From Chloroflexota bacterium (GTDB lineage: Bacteria; Chloroflexota; Anaerolineae; UBA3071), in the NCBI GenBank assembly GCA_014383605.1, contig JACNHM010000284.1, positions 1 to 24,499 on the forward strand: a stretch of DNA of 24,499 nucleotides. The letters run 5' to 3'. The position numbers and the translations under genes are program-made. This document shows, in pieces, positions 22,532 through 24,499 of the stretch (its first letter is position 1; each line of letters begins with the position of its first letter). Below the pieces are notes generated by a model. It did no database searches. It was not told where the DNA came from and saw only the letters and a list, made by a program, of their open reading frames with translations.

Positions 22532-22642
22532 AGATTGCAACATGCTGGCATTCCGTAACTCACCATAGTTCCAATGCTGGCGGGGCCTGATCGGCAGGCC
22601 TCGCGCGATATGGTGATCATGATGTCCTCACGGGAGGAGAAG

Positions 22643-22704
22643 AAAGGAGGTGAGAGGCCAGAACACCCTTTTCCATGCTTGATGGCAGGGAACACATGCC
22701 TGCC
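22643..22704 (+). promoter_or_regulatory. Binding-protein leader element 3: far-upstream Shine-Dalgarno plus hairpin
   Basis: AAAGGAGGTGA (22643-22653) lies about 125 bases before the binding-protein start. A 10-codon frame runs from GTG at 22650 to TGA at 22682, followed at once by the hairpin GGCAGG/CCTGCC (22684-22689, 22699-22704). The real ribosome site is a separate AAAAGGAGGT at 22758-22767. The design repeats that of leaders 1 and 2 although the sequence and spacing differ. Confidence 0.6.
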
Positions 22705-22775
22705 GCATCCGGACGACGATAGTCCTGTGGTCAATGTAGACAAAATCAGTGTAGACAAAAAAGGAGGTACTTCCA

Positions 22776-24499
22776 ATGTTTTCCCCCAAAAAGCACTCTC
22801 TATTGGTAGCAGTGATAGGCTGCACTTTGGTGCTATCGCTGATCCTCACTGCCTGTGCCCCACCGGCACCACCTACGGAAGCTCCGGTGCCACCTACCCC
22901 GGTCCCTGCGCCTCCCACCCCTCCGCCATCGAAATATGATGAAGCGCCGATGCTCAAGGAATTGGTGGAGAAAGGTGAGTTGCCGCCGGTGGATGAGCGT
23001 CTCCCTGATGAGCCGTTGGTAGTAGATGTGGTCGAGGAGATCGGCCAATACGGTGGCGTTTGGCGGCGGGGCTTCCTGGGGCCGGCGGATGCCAACAACT
23101 ACGTCAGGGTGGTGTTTGATGGTCTGGTGCGCTACTCCCCTGGCGGTGACAAGGTAGTGCCGCAAATCGTCGAGTCCTGGGAGGCATCTGAGGATTTTAC
23201 GACCTGGACCCTCTACCTGCGGAAAGGGGCCAAGTGGTCCGACGGGGCACCCTTCACCGCTGACGACGTCATGTTCTGGTACGAGGATGTCTTTCTGAAC
23301 AAAGACCTCACTCCGGTCCCACATCCGTGGATGGCAAATGATGATGGTACGATAGCGGAGGTTGAGAAGGTAGACGATTATACGGTGTGCTACCGCTTCA
23401 AGCAGCCCAACACCGCCTTCTTGCTGGAACTGGCCAACAAAGATGGCGGTGATCGCTTGCTCGCTGCCTTCCAGCCGGCCCACTACCTGAAACAGTTCCA
23501 CCAGGACTATGTTGCCGAGGACGAGTTGCAGAAACTCGTCGAGGAGGCCGGTTTTGGGAACTGGGCTGAGTTGTTTAGCAACAAGGCGCTCCCACCTGAT
23601 AACGCCGAGCGGCCGACGATGGCGGCCTGGGTGCCGTACAACTCGACAGTAGCCGATCAGGTATTCGTCTTGCGTCGCAACCCCTACTACATCGCGGTGG
23701 ACACGGCAGGGAACCAGCTTCCCTACATTGATGAGATCCGGTTCACCTACTTTGCAGAAAAGACGGCCTTGAACATGGCTGCTGTTGCCGGTGAGTTAGA
23801 CTTCCAGGCCCGGCACATCAATATGCCGAACTACCCCGTGTTCATCGAGAACCAGGAGAAAGGGGGGTACCGCGTTATAACCTGGCCCACCTTTGGAGGA
23901 TCTGACGCCTGCGTCACCTTCAACCAGACCTATGAGAAGGATCCCGCCATCGGAGAGTTGCTGCGAAGCAAGGACTTCCGCGTCGCCCTCTCCTATGCCA
24001 TTAACCGGGACGAGATCAAAGAGTCGGCCTTCCTGGGGCTGGGAGAACCGCGCCAGCCAGTAGCGGCGCCGTGGCATGCTTATTACCCAGGCGATGAGTG
24101 GGCCTACAAATACACCGAGCACAATCCGGACAAGGCCAATCAACTCTTGGACGGCATCGGCCTGGACCAAAAGGATGCCGAGGGTTTCCGTCTGCTGCCG
24201 GATGGCAAGCGGGCCACGCTTGAAATCTCGGTGGTGCCGGCCTTTGGCCCCTGGCCAGATGTGGCCCAACTCGTTGCCCAGAACTGGGAGGCCGTCGGGA
24301 TCAAGACCATCGTACAGGTCAGGGAGCGCTCGCTGCATTTCCAGATGCGCGAAACCAATGACCTCATGACAGAGATTTGGAACAACGATACCACCGGCTT
24401 CCCCTTCAGCGGTGAGCCCCAAATGGACCCCCGCAGTCTGACCGCTACGACCTTCTGTCCCCTCCACAGGAAATGGTATGAAACCGGGGGGAGTGAAGG
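22776..24499 (+). CDS. ABC importer substrate-binding lipoprotein, family 5 (peptide/oligosaccharide type), 3' end outside window
   Basis: At least 574 residues; the frame runs off the window. The signal peptide ends in LILTAC (Cys27), followed by a Pro/Ala/Thr-rich linker (about 28-50), unlike the Val/Glu/Lys linkers of the other two binding proteins. Family-5 features are clear: GLVRYSPGGDKVVPQIVESW, LRKGAKWSDGAPFTADDVMFWYED, LRRNPYYI, and SKDFRVALSYAINRDEI. The ATG at 22776 is preceded by AGGAGGT at 7 bases. Such proteins deliver di/oligopeptides or oligosaccharides to DppBCDF-type permeases, which would lie beyond the right edge. It has its own promoter and need not belong to the inositol regulon. 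Confidence 0.93.
   Translation, partial: MFSPKKHSLLVAVIGCTLVLSLILTACAPPAPPTEAPVPPTPVPAPPTPPPSKYDEAPMLKELVEKGELPPVDERLPDEPLVVDVVEEIGQYGGVWRRGFLGPADANNYVRVVFDGLVRYSPGGDKVVPQIVESWEASEDFTTWTLYLRKGAKWSDGAPFTADDVMFWYEDVFLNKDLTPVPHPWMANDDGTIAEVEKVDDYTVCYRFKQPNTAFLLELANKDGGDRLLAAFQPAHYLKQFHQDYVAEDELQKLVEEAGFGNWAELFSNKALPPDNAERPTMAAWVPYNSTVADQVFVLRRNPYYIAVDTAGNQLPYIDEIRFTYFAEKTALNMAAVAGELDFQARHINMPNYPVFIENQEKGGYRVITWPTFGGSDACVTFNQTYEKDPAIGELLRSKDFRVALSYAINRDEIKESAFLGLGEPRQPVAAPWHAYYPGDEWAYKYTEHNPDKANQLLDGIGLDQKDAEGFRLLPDGKRATLEISVVPAFGPWPDVAQLVAQNWEAVGIKTIVQVRERSLHFQMRETNDLMTEIWNNDTTGFPFSGEPQMDPRSLTATTFCPLHRKWYETGGSE

Noticed and set aside
22531..22556. A TGC-N9-GCA dyad just after the perfect promoter as another LacI-type operator
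   Set aside because: It is 15 bp with only the outer three bases matching and does not align with the 14-bp operator core.
1..24499. CRISPR arrays, tRNA or rRNA genes
   Set aside because: No repeats of 24-40 bp with regular spacers and no recognisable tRNA or rRNA sequence were seen; the iterated arrays have 7-11 bp units without spacers.

Overview
The window looks like the chromosome of a member of the Chloroflexota (Anaerolineae/Caldilineae type). This is an inference from GC-rich coding sequence, lipoprotein binding proteins whose mature N-termini are Val/Glu/Lys-rich coiled-coil linkers, and iterated-unit inverted repeats between genes. Almost everything from 1 to 20.6 kb is on the minus strand, so transcription runs from high to low coordinates.

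Right-hand minus-strand block (20.6 to 12 kb): an autoregulated LacI-type repressor gene is followed by an IolM-like scyllo-inosose dehydrogenase, a ribose-type permease, an unusual binding protein made of two near-identical sugar-binding domains, a second and different ribose-type permease, one single-domain ABC ATPase, and myo-inositol 2-dehydrogenase (iolG). A creatininase-family hydrolase, probably IolN-like, is divergent from the repressor on the plus strand. Both promoters carry the same 14-bp perfect palindrome just after the -10 box. Together they suggest the Thermotoga-type inositol route (IolG, IolM, IolN) with a dedicated ABC importer.

Left-hand minus-strand block (11.95 kb to 1): a second promoter with a related operator-like dyad drives a PotD/PotB/PotC/PotA-type importer, then two overlapping PfkB-family kinases and an MFS (GlpT/UhpT-like) transporter that runs off the left edge. 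Two foreign-looking cassettes separate the last permease gene from its ATPase gene. One is an HNH endonuclease (frameshifted) with a small partner gene. The other is an AT-richer three-gene set: a ParB-like protein, an unknown protein with restriction-nuclease-like features, and a D12-class adenine methylase. A 125-bp relic of a permease 3' end lies between the cassettes.

Right edge (21.9 to 24.5 kb): a non-coding stretch, a truncated histidine-kinase tail with a terminator, then a perfect-consensus promoter driving a family-5 (peptide/oligosaccharide type) binding lipoprotein that runs off the right edge.

Three signals cut across the genes. All three binding-protein genes have a strong Shine-Dalgarno-like element plus hairpin far upstream of their start. 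Several intergenic spaces hold inverted arrays of short (7, 8 or 11 bp) units. Stable RNA hairpins separate binding-protein genes and the repressor from downstream genes.
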